A stretch of DNA of 64,000 nt from Prochlorococcus sp. AG-347-K20 (GCA_003281315.1 QCCH01000003.1:62001-126000), one strand, 5' to 3'; positions 29,704 through 39,884 are shown, counted from the stretch's first letter. The notes: generated from the sequence alone by a model not told the origin. Numbers and translations are program-made.

Positions 29704-30069
29704 TTAAAAAAGCTGAATAAGGAAATAACCTAAATAAAAGAAAATGAAAGAAAAAGTTATCACTTCAATATAGTGAAAAATTAATCTTAGAAATTTTCTC
29801 TTTTTAAATAAAATAAATAGTTGATAGATAAAGGAAGAAAATGTACTAAAACATCCTAAAAAACCACTATAAAATAGCATTAATATTTCGTTATCAATAA
29901 AATTTAAAGCTACTAAAATTCCTAAAAAAAAAGATGATAAAAAATTTACTATAGAAGTATTTTGAATATCAAAACCTATACTTTTTTTAAAATTATTTTG
30001 TATGAATATTCTAAGTATTAATCCAAAAGTACTACCAAGTAAAATTATACATATTAAAAAAAAATCCAA
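29704..30069 (-). CDS. crcB: Fluoride channel subunit CrcB (second of pair)
   Basis: Partner of the adjacent crcB. Four hydrophobic helices; helix 2 keeps the conserved Asn (N42 in SIVNFLSSF) but has Ser in place of the Gly of GSF. The FSTFSSF motif (74-80) is close to canonical TTFSTF. 121 residues; the start appears to be a TTG 3 bases after the SH3-like gene stop, so the whole minus-strand stretch from gyrB down to crcB may be one transcript. Confidence 0.85.
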   Translation of the reverse strand: MDFFLICIILLGSTFGLILRIFIQNNFKKSIGFDIQNTSIVNFLSSFFLGILVALNFIDNEILMLFYSGFLGCFSTFSSFIYQLFILFKKRKFLRLIFHYIEVITFSFIFFYLGYFLIQLF

Positions 30070-30072
30070 AAT

Positions 30073-30399
30073 TTAGATTTTTATCCAGCCTTTTAAAATC
30101 TTATTGGGATCTTCTAAAAATTTATTAGATGCTAATTCAACCCTAACCCAAGTTTGACCTTTGTTGACTCTCCAATTACGTAATACTGATAAAGTTGTAC
30201 CTACATCAAGAATTAATAATTGCTTAGCATGAATTTCGGGAGAAGAATAAAGAGAAGTATTAGAAATCAGTATAATTTCATTTGTATTATGAGGGAACTT
30301 ATCTTGATTTAAACTTTTTTGGATCCCACCAGCAGGTAATGTAATTGGAGCAATTAATGCAAAAGTAATTAAACAAAAATTCTTGAAAATATTAATCAT
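30073..30399 (-). CDS. Exported SH3-like domain protein
   Basis: 108 residues with a hydrophobic signal-peptide-like N-terminus (about 8-24, FCLITFALIAPITLPAGG). The remainder resembles a bacterial SH3 (SH3b) fold: LYSSPEIHAKQLLILDVGTT followed by LSVLRNW and WVRVEL, a pattern seen in wall-binding or sensor domains. It overlaps the end of gyrB by 4 bases, so its translation is coupled to gyrB. Function unknown; periplasmic location is inferred. Confidence 0.72.
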   Translation of the reverse strand: MINIFKNFCLITFALIAPITLPAGGIQKSLNQDKFPHNTNEIILISNTSLYSSPEIHAKQLLILDVGTTLSVLRNWRVNKGQTWVRVELASNKFLEDPNKILKGWIKI

Positions 30400-32363
30400 A
30401 TATCTAAAGTTGCCATATCTAAGTTGCTACTATGAATTTCAATAAATTCTCTTCTTGGTGCAACTTTATCTCCCATTAATATATTGAAAATTCTGTCAGC
30501 TTCGAGTGCATCTTCTATTTCAACCCTTTTCATCATCCTGGTTTGAGGATTCATAGTTGTATCCCATAATTGTTTTGGCATCATCTCACCTAATCCCTTA
30601 AATCTTTGGATATTATAATTTGCATTTTCTCCAAAACCATTAATTGTATCCTTTAATTGATTCTCGTTATAACAGTAATTATGTTTTTTACCTCTTTCAA
30701 CTTTATACAAAGGGGGACAAGCAATGTATATAAATCCTTTCTCAACAAGTTCTCTTTGATATCTATAAAAAAATGTTAATAATAAAGTTCTTATATGAGC
30801 ACCATCAACATCAGCATCCGTCATAATTACAACTCTATGATATCTCAAAGAGCTCTCGTCAAACTCCTCTCCTTTTATTCCTAATCCTAGAGCTGTTATT
30901 AAGGACTGTATTTCTGTATTTTTATAAATTTTAGTATCGTCTGTTTTTTCAATATTAAGAATTTTACCCCTGAGAGGCAAAATAGCCTGAAAATTTCTAT
31001 CTCGCCCTTGTTTTGCGGAACCTCCAGCTGAATCACCTTCAACTATATAAATTTCTGATTCTGAAGGATCTCTAGAACTACAATCTGCTAATTTACCCGG
31101 TAAGGTAGAACTTTCAAGAACACTTTTTCTTCTTACTAAATCTCTAGCCCTTCTCGCAGCTTCTGCAGCATTAAATGATTGAATTGCTTTTTCAAGAATC
31201 AGGTCCAAAATTCCAGGATTGAATTCCATATATTTTGTAAGAGCCTCACCAATGAGAGAATCCACAATTCCTCTTACTTCTGTATTTCCTAATTTTGTTT
31301 TTGTTTGCCCTTCAAATTCGGGATCTGGAACTTTTACCGATAAAACAACAGTCAAGCCCTCTCTAATATTTTCTCCAGCTAAATTTTTTTCAATATCTTT
31401 TCTTTTACCTCTCTTTTTTGCAAGATTATTGAAAGTTCTTGTCAAAACTGTTTTTAGCCCTTCTATATGAGTTCCTCCATCAATAGTTCTAATATTATTT
31501 GCAAATCCCAAGATATTATCTGAATATACGTCTGAACACCATTGCAAAGCTGCTTCTACATATACATTTTCTTTCTGTGAGTCAACATAAATTATTTCAG
31601 GATGAATAGACTCTTTTTCAGCATTCATGTATTCAACATATTCTTTAATACCTCCCTGATATAGATAAACTTCTTCTTTAAAAGAACCATCTGATAATTG
31701 ATTTCTTTCATCTCTAAAAACAATTTTTACTCCACCATTAAGATAAGCAAGTTCTCTTAATCTAGATGAAAGAAGAGCATATTCAAATTCAATTCCTCCA
31801 GAAAAAATCTCTTTGTCGGGTTTAAAGCAAATAGTTGTGCCTTTCTTAGATGGTTTGTCAGTCTGCTTTTTAGTTTGCAAATCACCCTTTGATACACCTT
31901 TTTCAAATCTTTGATTAAATTCGTTACCATCCCTATAAACAGTCACATTAACCCATTCGCTTAAAGCGTTAACTACAGATATTCCTACTCCATGCAAACC
32001 TCCTGAAACTTTATAACCACCGCTTCCAAATTTACCTCCTGCATGAAGAACAGTTAATACAGTTTCTAAGGCACTTTTCCCTGTTCTTGGATGAATATCT
32101 GTTGGGATACCTCGTCCATTATCAGAAATTAACGCAGAACCATCTAGTCGAAGAACTATTTCTATGAGATCACAATGTCCTGCAAGTGCTTCGTCAACGG
32201 AGTTATCAACTACCTCATATACTAGATGATGTAATCCCCTAGGCCCTGTAGAACCAATATACATACCAGGACGTTTACGAACTGGTTCTAAACCTTCTAA
32301 AACCTGAATCTGCTCCGCGCCATAATCATTTGAGATTTTATTAGATCTTTTGTCCTCACTCAT
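30396..32363 (-). CDS. gyrB: DNA gyrase subunit B
   Basis: ATPase subunit of gyrase, which introduces negative supercoils. The GHKL ATPase domain holds VLEGLEPVRKRPGMYIGST, EVVDNSVDEAL and GRGIPTD. The transducer domain has GLHGVGISVVNALS. The TOPRIM domain starts near residue 442 with EGDSAGGSAKQGRDR and DADVDGAHI. It ends IEIHSSNLDMATLDI. 655 residues, the short form without the E. coli insert, and no intein. The 3' end overlaps the SH3-like gene by 4 bases. Confidence 0.97.
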   Translation of the reverse strand: MSEDKRSNKISNDYGAEQIQVLEGLEPVRKRPGMYIGSTGPRGLHHLVYEVVDNSVDEALAGHCDLIEIVLRLDGSALISDNGRGIPTDIHPRTGKSALETVLTVLHAGGKFGSGGYKVSGGLHGVGISVVNALSEWVNVTVYRDGNEFNQRFEKGVSKGDLQTKKQTDKPSKKGTTICFKPDKEIFSGGIEFEYALLSSRLRELAYLNGGVKIVFRDERNQLSDGSFKEEVYLYQGGIKEYVEYMNAEKESIHPEIIYVDSQKENVYVEAALQWCSDVYSDNILGFANNIRTIDGGTHIEGLKTVLTRTFNNLAKKRGKRKDIEKNLAGENIREGLTVVLSVKVPDPEFEGQTKTKLGNTEVRGIVDSLIGEALTKYMEFNPGILDLILEKAIQSFNAAEAARRARDLVRRKSVLESSTLPGKLADCSSRDPSESEIYIVEGDSAGGSAKQGRDRNFQAILPLRGKILNIEKTDDTKIYKNTEIQSLITALGLGIKGEEFDESSLRYHRVVIMTDADVDGAHIRTLLLTFFYRYQRELVEKGFIYIACPPLYKVERGKKHNYCYNENQLKDTINGFGENANYNIQRFKGLGEMMPKQLWDTTMNPQTRMMKRVEIEDALEADRIFNILMGDKVAPRREFIEIHSSNLDMATLDI

Positions 32364-32385
32364 TTAATATAAAAAAAATACTAAA

Positions 32386-32409
32386 CTTTTAAAATGTTAT
32401 TTTTAAAAG
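32386..32409 (-). repeat. 9-bp inverted repeat in gyrB leader
   Basis: CTTTTAAAA (32386-32394) and TTTTAAAAG (32401-32409) are perfectly complementary around a 6-base loop, 23-46 bases before the gyrB start. On the minus strand the hairpin is followed by a T-rich stretch ending in eight T residues before the ATG, which resembles a weak attenuator. gyrB expression usually responds to supercoiling. Could be a chance product of AT richness. Confidence 0.3.
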
Positions 32410-32513
32410 GTCTTTCTATAAACTTAACATCGCAATAAGATAAAGGCTCGAAGTCAATGAAAAATTTAATCACTTTAATTATATAGCTAATATTTTTTTC
32501 TTCAGAAATTCAT

Positions 32514-33413
32514 ATGTCTCTATATCCTCCTCATGTAATAATTTTAATTGGGCCTACTGCAAGTGGTAAAACAGAATTAGCGATTGAAATTGCAGAATAT
32601 TTTAAAACTCGTATACACAATATCGATTCAAGGCAAATTTATAAGTCTATGGATATTGGAACAGCTAAGCCATCTAAAAACCAACAAAAAAAAATAAAGC
32701 ATTTTTTATTAGACATTGAGGAGCCAATCCATCCAATTAATGTAAAACAATTTCAAGAAATTGCTCAAAAATCAATAAAAAGAGAAATTAAACAAAATAA
32801 TTTACCTTTTCTTGTTGGAGGGAGTGGTTTGTATATGAACTCAATTACAAAAGGTTTTTTTGTACCAGATGTACCTCCTCAAAATAATTTGAGAAGACAA
32901 TTAAAAGAACTTGGGCAGAGAAAATGTTGGGAAATTTTACAAAATTGCGATCCATTATCATCAGAAAAAATCAATTTTGCTGACCACATTAGAACAATAA
33001 GAGCTCTAGAAGTCTTCTATGTAACAGGTAAACCTTTGTCAACTCTGAAAGTACAAAAACCGCCTGACTGGAGAATACTAGAACTTGGATTAGATAGAGA
33101 TAATTTAAAAGAAAGAATTTTACAAAGAACAAAAAATATGTTTTCATCTGGAATTATTGAGGAGACGAACCACCTTATCTCTAAATACGGATTTGATTTG
33201 CCAATATTAGAAACTATTGGTTATCGAGAAGCTAAGGATTTCTTAAATAACAATTCAACAATTGACAAAGCGATTGAGTTAACTACGAAAAAAACGATCC
33301 AATTTGCCAAAAGACAAAAAACTTGGTTTCGTAATAAAAATAATCCTCTTTGGCTGAATAACAAAAACCTGCTAAAAGATGCAATAATTAAGATAGAGTC
33401 TTTTTTAAGCTAA
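32514..33413 (+). CDS. miaA: tRNA dimethylallyltransferase
   Basis: Adds the isopentenyl group to A37 of tRNAs reading UNN codons. Walker [11 protein letters not shown] (13-22), [18 protein letters not shown] (about 37-54), the [10 protein letters not shown] motif and [17 protein letters not shown] are present. 299 residues, normal. Divergent from gyrB across 150 bases in which no other gene is seen; followed by infC after 53 bases. Confidence 0.95.
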   Translation: MSLYPPHVIILIGPTASGKTELAIEIAEYFKTRIHNIDSRQIYKSMDIGTAKPSKNQQKKIKHFLLDIEEPIHPINVKQFQEIAQKSIKREIKQNNLPFLVGGSGLYMNSITKGFFVPDVPPQNNLRRQLKELGQRKCWEILQNCDPLSSEKINFADHIRTIRALEVFYVTGKPLSTLKVQKPPDWRILELGLDRDNLKERILQRTKNMFSSGIIEETNHLISKYGFDLPILETIGYREAKDFLNNNSTIDKAIELTTKKTIQFAKRQKTWFRNKNNPLWLNNKNLLKDAIIKIESFLS

Positions 33414-33466
33414 CTTTATAAAAATAGATTTTGTTCATCATCCAATCAATTTATTAAATTAACTGA

Positions 33467-34039
33467 ATGCCCCCACGCCCACGCTTTGACCGCCGAGCTC
33501 CCGTTAGAGAGCTGCCAAATATAAATGAAAGAATAAAATACCCTCAATTGAGAGTCGTTGATTCAGATGGGAAACAATTAGGCGTCATAGATAGATTAAA
33601 AGCATTAGAAATAGCATCTCAAAGAGAACTTGATTTAGTTTTGGTGAGCGAAAAAGCAAATCCTCCTGTTTGTAGGATAATGGACTACGGAAAGTATAAA
33701 TTTGAACAAGAAAAAAAAGCTAAAGAAGCAAGGAAAAAATCTCATCAAACAGAAGTTAAAGAAGTAAAAATGAGGTATAAAATCGATAAGCATGATTATG
33801 ATGTCCGGGTAGGTCAAGCTACTAAATTTTTAAAATCTGGAGACAAAGTAAAGTGCACAGTGATTTTTAGGGGTAGAGAAATTCAACACTCAAATTTAGC
33901 TGAAACACTTCTTTTGAAAATGGCTAATGATTTAGAAGAGCAATCAGAAGTTCAACAAAAACCAAAAAGAGAAGGAAGAAACATGATTATGTTTTTAAGC
34001 CCTCGAAAAACTCCTCTCATTAAAAAAGATGATGGGTGA
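33467..34039 (+). CDS. infC: Translation initiation factor IF-3
   Basis: Prevents premature subunit joining and checks the start codon. N-terminal domain [22 protein letters not shown], then the IF-3 signature [20 protein letters not shown] (about 88-107), and the C-terminal domain ending in RNMIMFLSP. 190 residues. Its ATG is used here, not the AUU typical of E. coli. It is not adjacent to rpmI-rplT, which sit about 29 kb away in this window. Confidence 0.96.
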   Translation: MPPRPRFDRRAPVRELPNINERIKYPQLRVVDSDGKQLGVIDRLKALEIASQRELDLVLVSEKANPPVCRIMDYGKYKFEQEKKAKEARKKSHQTEVKEVKMRYKIDKHDYDVRVGQATKFLKSGDKVKCTVIFRGREIQHSNLAETLLLKMANDLEEQSEVQQKPKREGRNMIMFLSPRKTPLIKKDDG

Positions 34040-34114
34040 AAAGTTGTTACCATAAAATGACGAGTGTTAAAGTGTCACTACGGTCAAAAATAAATTAGTC
34101 AGGGTTTTTATCAA

Positions 34115-35101
34115 GTGAGATTCCATATTCAACAAGAAAGTGATATCCCAGCATCTACTCAACTATATAATCAGATCTGTTTCGCAATTGCAGCAAGACA
34201 TTATCCTCCCGGCCACAGACTTCCCAGTACGAGGCAACTTGCAATGCAGACTGGACTCCATCGGAATACTATAAGCAAAGTTTACAGGCAACTAGAAATG
34301 GATGGAGTTGTTGAAGCAATAGCTGGATCAGGTATCTATGTAAGAGATAATTTTACTCAAAGAAAATTTAAAAAATCATCTTACTCAAAAGATAAAATAA
34401 GTAAAGCACCAGAACAAGAAGCTAAGAAGGTTATTGACAACTTGATAAGTCTTGGATGCACTTTACAAGAGTCGAGAGATATATTGACCAATGAAATTGA
34501 TTGGCGTATTAAGTGCGGATCAAGAATCATAGTTAGTACTCCTAGAGAGGATATTGGGGCTTCTATGTTAATAGCAGAAGACCTTTCTTCAACAGTTAAT
34601 GTACCTGTAGAAGTTGTTCCTATGGAAGAATTAGAAAAAGTTTTAAGTAATTCAAATAATGGTACGATTGTCACAAGCAGATATTTTTTACAACCTCTAG
34701 AAAAAGTTGCCAAACAACATGGAGTTCGTGCTATTGCAGTTGATTTGAGCGACTTTCAAAAGGAATTAAAAATTCTCAAGGAATTAAATGCTGGAAGTTG
34801 TGTAGGTATTGTCAGCATAAGTCCTGGTTTATTGAGAGCAGCAGAAGTGATAATTCATAGCATGCGTGGTAGTGAATTAATTCTTATGACAGCAATCTCA
34901 GACAATAACAGTAGATTACTATCACTTTTAAAGGCTTCCAACCATATAGTGTGTGATGGACCTAGTTTATCAGTTGTAGAAAACACATTATTAAAAAATC
35001 GTTCTCAGTTGATGAGATTACCTCAAATAATATGTGCTAAAAATTATTTAAGTATCGAAACAATAAATCAATTAAAAATAGACATAGGAGTTATTAATTA
35101 G
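34115..35101 (+). CDS. plmA: GntR-family regulator, PlmA homologue
   Basis: Transcription regulator. The N-terminal winged helix (about 1-75) is of the GntR/YtrA type, with DIPASTQLYNQICFAIAARHYPPGHRLPSTRQLA and RNTISKVYRQLEMDGVVE. The C-terminal domain (about 100-328) matches the length and location of cyanobacterial PlmA, known to bind the PII-PipX complex and, in Prochlorococcus, to affect the sRNA Yfr2. The start is GTG. It sits 3 bases before cysE on the same strand, so a two-gene operon is likely. The PlmA label is inferred from length, family and lineage. Confidence 0.8.
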   Translation: MRFHIQQESDIPASTQLYNQICFAIAARHYPPGHRLPSTRQLAMQTGLHRNTISKVYRQLEMDGVVEAIAGSGIYVRDNFTQRKFKKSSYSKDKISKAPEQEAKKVIDNLISLGCTLQESRDILTNEIDWRIKCGSRIIVSTPREDIGASMLIAEDLSSTVNVPVEVVPMEELEKVLSNSNNGTIVTSRYFLQPLEKVAKQHGVRAIAVDLSDFQKELKILKELNAGSCVGIVSISPGLLRAAEVIIHSMRGSELILMTAISDNNSRLLSLLKASNHIVCDGPSLSVVENTLLKNRSQLMRLPQIICAKNYLSIETINQLKIDIGVIN

Positions 35102-35104
35102 ACC

Positions 35105-35842
35105 ATGGTATTTAACACTTTTAAATCAGATATAGAAATTATCAGAGAGAGGGATCCCGCCGCAAGAGGAATAGTAGAGATATTTCTTTGCTACCCGGGC
35201 TTTCAATCAATAGTTATTCATAGGTTTACACATAAATTATGGCAATTCAAGATTCCTTTGATTCCCCGCTTACTCAGTCATCTTAATAGGCTAGCAACAG
35301 GTATTGAAATCCATCCTGGGGCAAAAATTGGTAAACGGGTTTTCATAGACCATGGAATGGGCGTTGTAATTGGTGAAACAGCTGAGATAGGAAATAACTG
35401 TTTGCTATATCAGGGAGTGACATTAGGAGGTACTGGTAAAAGCCATGGCAAAAGACACCCCACCTTAATGGAAAATGTTGTAGTGGGAGCAGGCGCAAAA
35501 ATTCTTGGATCCATCAAGATAGGATCTAATACCCGTATTGGTGCTGGCTCAGTAGTTGTTAGAAATGTAGAGGGGAACAGTACTGTGGTCGGAGTTCCTG
35601 GTAGGGTGGTGCATCAAAGTGGTGTCAAAGTAAATCCGCTAGCTCACTCTGCCTTACCAGATGCAGAAGCTAATGTGATAAAAAATTTAATGGATAGGAT
35701 AGACTCTCTTGAAAATGAAATCCTTAAATTACAAAAAACTCTACAATGTTTAGCCAGCTCAGAATCTATTGATATTTCTAAACTCGGTGATTCTCAAAAT
35801 CTTAAAGATAAAGAAATTTTTGAATTTCTTGGAGATGATTAA
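35105..35842 (+). CDS. cysE: Serine O-acetyltransferase
   Basis: Forms O-acetylserine from serine and acetyl-CoA, the first step of cysteine synthesis. The N-terminal helical part (AARGIVEIFLCYPGFQSIVIHR) leads to the left-handed beta-helix of hexapeptide repeats (about 70-165): IHPGAKIGKRVFIDHGMGVVIGE, GNNCLLYQGVTLGGTGK. The C-terminus is longer than the E. coli type with a coiled-coil (about 195-220). 3 bases downstream of plmA; its 3' end is 8 bases from the convergent secA stop. Confidence 0.94.
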   Translation: MVFNTFKSDIEIIRERDPAARGIVEIFLCYPGFQSIVIHRFTHKLWQFKIPLIPRLLSHLNRLATGIEIHPGAKIGKRVFIDHGMGVVIGETAEIGNNCLLYQGVTLGGTGKSHGKRHPTLMENVVVGAGAKILGSIKIGSNTRIGAGSVVVRNVEGNSTVVGVPGRVVHQSGVKVNPLAHSALPDAEANVIKNLMDRIDSLENEILKLQKTLQCLASSESIDISKLGDSQNLKDKEIFEFLGDD

Positions 35843-35850
35843 ATATTGAT

Positions 35851-38682
35851 TTAAATTTTTTCACTAACATCAGTTTTAGGTTGAAACATAAACATTGAAT
35901 AAATAACATTTCGTCTCATATTAGTCATCATTTCGAGAAACATGTCATATCCTTCGTTTTTATATTCGATTAATGGATCTTTTTGACCATAACCCCTTAA
36001 TCCGACTGATTCCCTCAGAGAATCCATGGATTGAAGATGTTCTCGCCATAAATTATCGATTTGCTGCAAAATGAAAAATCTTTCAGCTTCTCTCATTAAT
36101 CCTGGACGAATCTTTTCAATTTGTGATTCCTTTAAATCATAAGCTATTCGCAACTGCTCTTGAAGATAGTTTTTTAATTCTTCTATTGACAGTAAATTAA
36201 TATCATCAGATTTAAGATCATTTAGTAAGTATATAAATTCTTTGACTTTAGAAATTAATTGATCGATATTCCATTCTTCAGGAGGAAGATCAGGATTAAT
36301 ATAAGCATCTACAATTTCAATCATTGTCCTTTCTCCATATCCTATTACTTGTCTCTTTAAATCAATACCTTTCAATACTCTTAATCTTTCGCCATAAACT
36401 GCTTTTCTTTGATTGTTCATTACCTCGTCGTATTCAAAAACTTGTTTTCTAATATCGTAATAGTAGGTTTCAACTTTCTTTTGAGCACTTTCTAGAGACC
36501 TAGTAAGCATTCCTGACTCAATAGGCATATCTTCATCAACCCTAAAAGCATTCATTAGATTTGCTACCCTATCACCTCCAAAAATCCTTAATAAATTATC
36601 ATCTAAAGATAAAAAGAATCTTGTACTTCCAAGATCACCTTGTCTTCCTGCTCTTCCTCTAAGTTGATTATCCACTCTTCTTGATTCATGTCTCTCAGTA
36701 CCAATGACATGTAAACCGCCAGCTTCTCTTACTTTTTCTTCTTCATGAATCAAAACTTTTTCATATTCTTTTTTTACATCAGACAAAGATTCTCTCAAAA
36801 GCTTTATCAAGTCATCATCAGTTGGTGCTTTTTCTGCAGCTGTAGCTATCCTGTCATCAAGCTCCAATACAGAAAGTTGTCTATCTCCCCAATTTTTAAC
36901 AAGTTCATCAGATAAAAGAGAGAGTTTCTTTTCAATTGCTTCATCTAGTTTGCAGGGGAAAAGATTTGTTGAAGAATTTGAATTATTCTTTTTCAAATTT
37001 GAACCAGCTTTTGTAGAAAAACCACCCTTAGATTTTGAATTTCTTTGTTTAGGTATTGGTGGCTTATGCTCATTATCAGGCTTGACTAACAAAGGAATTA
37101 AAATTTCTTTTAATTTCAGCCTTGCCATATAGTCACTATTACCGCCAAGAATTATATCTGTTCCCCTTCCAGCCATATTAGTCGCAATAGTAACAGCACC
37201 TGCTCTTCCTGCCTGAGCAACAATTTCTGCCTCACGTTCAACGTTCTCTGGCTTAGCATTTAACAAATTATGTGGGATTTTTTCGGCAGATAAAAGTGAA
37301 CTTAATAATTCACTTTTTTCAACACTTGTTGTACCAACTAAAATAGGTCTTCCATCTCTATGAATTTTTATAGTTTCTTTAGCAACGGCTTTCCATTTAC
37401 CAATCTCTGTCTTAAATACTTGATCAGACCAATCTTGTCTCTTTCTTATTTGATTTGTCGGTATAACTGTTGATTCTAATTTATAAGTTTTTTCAAATTC
37501 AACCTCCTCAGTTTTTGCAGTTCCCGTCATTCCTGCCAAACCAGGATACAAAAGGAAAAAATTCTGATAAGTTATGGATGCTAATGTTTGAGTCTCAGGC
37601 TGAATTTTAAGACTCTCTTTAGCTTCTATGGCCTGATGTTGTCCATCACTCCAACGTCTTCCTGGCATTACCCTACCAGTAAATTCATCCACTATGACAG
37701 CTTCATCATTCTTAATAATATAATTCACATCTTTAATGAATAATTCTTTGGCTTTTAAAGCGTTAGTTATATAATGCGCCCAAGGATCTTGAGGATTATA
37801 TAAATCATTAACTCCCAAATACTCTTCGCATTTTGCAAAACCCTGGTCAGTTAATATACAACTTCTCTGTTTTTCATCAACTTCATAATCGCCTTCTGGA
37901 TCAATACCATCTTTACTTATTTCTTTTGCTTTGATTAATGCCAGAGATAATTCTGCAGCTTTTTGATATTTTTCTTGTGGTCTTTCAACTTGTCCAGAAA
38001 TGATTAGAGGCGTTCTTGCCTCATCAATTAATATTGAATCAACCTCATCAATTACGCAGTAATTAAATTTTCTTTGAACTACCTCACTAATATCGGTAGC
38101 CATATTATCTCTTAAATAATCAAATCCTAATTCTGAATTTGTGGCATAAGTTATATCACAATCATAATTTTTCTTTCTCTCAACTGGATTCATATCTTGC
38201 TGAATCAAACCAACAGATAAACCTAAAAAACGATGAACTTGTCCCATCCACTCTGCATCCCTTCTAGCTAAATAATCATTTACAGTAACAACATGAACAC
38301 CTTTTCCCGCAAGCGCATTTAAATAACAGGGTAATGTTGCGACAAGAGTTTTACCCTCTCCAGTCTTCATCTCAGCAATTTGACACTCATTTAAAACAAT
38401 CCCGCCTATTAACTGAACATCAAAATGTCTCATATCAAGAACACGTTTACTTGCTTCTCTTACGATTGCAAAGGCTTTAGGAAGAAATTCTTCTAGTAGT
38501 TCTTTTTGTTTTTTAAGATCTAATTCTGCTGAAATATTTGATTTAAGATTTTGAGTTTCTTTTCTAAGCTCATCATCAGTCAATTGAGAAATTTCTTCTT
38601 CTAAAAAATTTATCTCTTCAACTATTGGTTGATAGCGCTTTAACTTTCGTGTATTCGGATCTCCCAACAAAAGTTTTAGCAT
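35851..38682 (-). CDS. secA: Protein translocase ATPase SecA
   Basis: Motor that pushes preproteins through SecYEG, in cyanobacteria at both thylakoid and plasma membranes. Helicase motifs visible: Walker [34 protein letters not shown], the pre-protein cross-linking region, and [14 protein letters not shown] (with its own [12 protein letters not shown]). A long insert of low complexity with [21 protein letters not shown] lies near residues 545-565. 943 residues, in the usual cyanobacterial range. A TATAAT box lies 38 bases upstream of the ATG. The gene converges with cysE. Confidence 0.97.
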   Translation of the reverse strand: MLKLLLGDPNTRKLKRYQPIVEEINFLEEEISQLTDDELRKETQNLKSNISAELDLKKQKELLEEFLPKAFAIVREASKRVLDMRHFDVQLIGGIVLNECQIAEMKTGEGKTLVATLPCYLNALAGKGVHVVTVNDYLARRDAEWMGQVHRFLGLSVGLIQQDMNPVERKKNYDCDITYATNSELGFDYLRDNMATDISEVVQRKFNYCVIDEVDSILIDEARTPLIISGQVERPQEKYQKAAELSLALIKAKEISKDGIDPEGDYEVDEKQRSCILTDQGFAKCEEYLGVNDLYNPQDPWAHYITNALKAKELFIKDVNYIIKNDEAVIVDEFTGRVMPGRRWSDGQHQAIEAKESLKIQPETQTLASITYQNFFLLYPGLAGMTGTAKTEEVEFEKTYKLESTVIPTNQIRKRQDWSDQVFKTEIGKWKAVAKETIKIHRDGRPILVGTTSVEKSELLSSLLSAEKIPHNLLNAKPENVEREAEIVAQAGRAGAVTIATNMAGRGTDIILGGNSDYMARLKLKEILIPLLVKPDNEHKPPIPKQRNSKSKGGFSTKAGSNLKKNNSNSSTNLFPCKLDEAIEKKLSLLSDELVKNWGDRQLSVLELDDRIATAAEKAPTDDDLIKLLRESLSDVKKEYEKVLIHEEEKVREAGGLHVIGTERHESRRVDNQLRGRAGRQGDLGSTRFFLSLDDNLLRIFGGDRVANLMNAFRVDEDMPIESGMLTRSLESAQKKVETYYYDIRKQVFEYDEVMNNQRKAVYGERLRVLKGIDLKRQVIGYGERTMIEIVDAYINPDLPPEEWNIDQLISKVKEFIYLLNDLKSDDINLLSIEELKNYLQEQLRIAYDLKESQIEKIRPGLMREAERFFILQQIDNLWREHLQSMDSLRESVGLRGYGQKDPLIEYKNEGYDMFLEMMTNMRRNVIYSMFMFQPKTDVSEKI

Positions 38683-38719
38683 AAGTCAAAGTCCTTAAAA
38701 ATTTAATCTTATTACAAAC

Positions 38720-38725
38720 ATTATA
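38720..38725 (-). promoter_or_regulatory. Candidate secA -10 (TATAAT)
   Basis: A consensus TATAAT on the minus strand, 38 bases before the secA ATG. No good -35 is seen. This spacing gives a leader of about 30 bases. The 173-base gap to the divergent acetyltransferase contains no other obvious signal. Confidence 0.4.
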
Positions 38726-38855
38726 AATTAGTGCGTTACAACAGAATGAAGATAACTATTATCTCTTTATTTTATAGAAACGATCGATTAAGGTATTTAG
38801 ATTGAAGTCACAAAATAACCTAACTGACATCACTTTTCCAAAATCTTTTTAATAA

Positions 38856-39311
38856 ATGAAAGAAATATCTCTAATCAAACATACCAACGGAGCTTTAGGG
38901 TTAAGGGTTTTTGGATTAGGTCCTAATCTTAAACCAACAAATGGATTAATGAAGCTAAAAAAATTACTAGATACCAATGCTTTTTGGGCAAAAAACAGAA
39001 CAATTAATGATCTAAAAAAATGTCTTGCTAACAGTGATGTCGTAATAAGTCTTTGGGTTGGTAAGGAAATAGTTGGTTTTGGTAGAGCTTTAACCGATGG
39101 GATTTACCGTGGAGTACTTTGGGATATTGTTATAGATAAAAATCACCAAGGCAAAGGTTTTGGTACATTAATTGTAAAAAATCTCGTATCTTCTAAAAAA
39201 ATTAAAAATACAAAAAAATTATATTTAATGACAACAAATAAAAAATTGTTTTATTCTCAATTTGAATTTAATGAAGTTACTTCTCAAAATTTAATGATTC
39301 GTGAAATATAA
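38856..39311 (+). CDS. GNAT-family N-acetyltransferase
   Basis: 151-residue acetyltransferase. The acetyl-CoA binding motif A is visible as LWDIVIDKNHQGKGFGTLIV (about 88-107, Q/RxxGxG type), preceded by VISLWVGKEIVGFGRALTDG. No fusion domain. Divergent from secA, convergent with the NTF2-like gene. Substrate cannot be predicted. Confidence 0.85.
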   Translation: MKEISLIKHTNGALGLRVFGLGPNLKPTNGLMKLKKLLDTNAFWAKNRTINDLKKCLANSDVVISLWVGKEIVGFGRALTDGIYRGVLWDIVIDKNHQGKGFGTLIVKNLVSSKKIKNTKKLYLMTTNKKLFYSQFEFNEVTSQNLMIREI

Positions 39312-39336
39312 AGCACTATGTTTCTAAAAAACAAAA

Positions 39337-39768
39337 TCAAGATACAAATTTACTATAAAGCCATCTTATAAAAGTTCCTAAAATAGGAACTGGTCCAAAA
39401 GTTGGACCGCAAAAATCAAAGTAATCTCTGTGCTCTTTTATTAATCCATTTTCACCAAATAATAAACGAGTAGTTCCGGGATAAATAAATTCTTTACCCA
39501 TAATTTTTAAACCCATTGTCCATTCAACAAATCCACAATCACCAGTTATGGAAATTGCATGAGTTTCTAAAAAAACATCATCACATCTTTTAACTAGCTT
39601 TTCTTGAGCTTTAACATAACAATCTAACCCCTCTGTTTCCTGCGTTGGGTCTTTAAAAATTACATTCTCATTATAGAATTCAGCCCATTTTTGTTTTGTT
39701 GGTGCATCTGTACCATAAGGTTTAGTAAATAATCCCTTTAAATCCTCGATAGAAATTACTCTTGTCAT
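39337..39768 (-). CDS. NTF2-like (SnoaL-type) domain protein
   Basis: 143 residues with the alpha+beta cone pattern of the nuclear transport factor 2 / SnoaL superfamily: an N-terminal helix followed by YNENVIFKDPTQETEGLD, GFVEWTMGLKIM, and GLIKEHRDYFDFCG. It has no signal peptide. Members serve as small enzymes or ligand binders, so no reaction is assigned. Followed on the minus strand by tRNA-Gly after 45 bases upstream. Confidence 0.8.
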   Translation of the reverse strand: MTRVISIEDLKGLFTKPYGTDAPTKQKWAEFYNENVIFKDPTQETEGLDCYVKAQEKLVKRCDDVFLETHAISITGDCGFVEWTMGLKIMGKEFIYPGTTRLLFGENGLIKEHRDYFDFCGPTFGPVPILGTFIRWLYSKFVS

Positions 39769-39812
39769 TACAAATTCTTAATTAATTTATTTTAAAAGAT
39801 ACAAACACTAAA

Positions 39813-39884
39813 AGCGGATGAAGAGATTCGAACTCTCGACATTCTCCTTGGCAAGGAGATGCTCTACCACTGAGCTACATCCGC
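39813..39884 (-). tRNA. tRNA-Gly (anticodon GCC)
   Basis: The minus strand folds to a cloverleaf of 72 nt. The acceptor GCGGATG pairs with CATCCGC, the D-arm has GCTC...GAGC, the anticodon stem TCTCC/GGAGA encloses TTGCCAA (anticodon GCC), and the T-arm has AGTTCGAAT. CCA is not encoded. Reads GGC and GGT codons. No integration-related sequence seen nearby. Confidence 0.96.

Noticed and set aside
30396..32363. Possible intein in gyrB
   Set aside because: Length 655 and uninterrupted GHKL, transducer and TOPRIM motifs leave no room.
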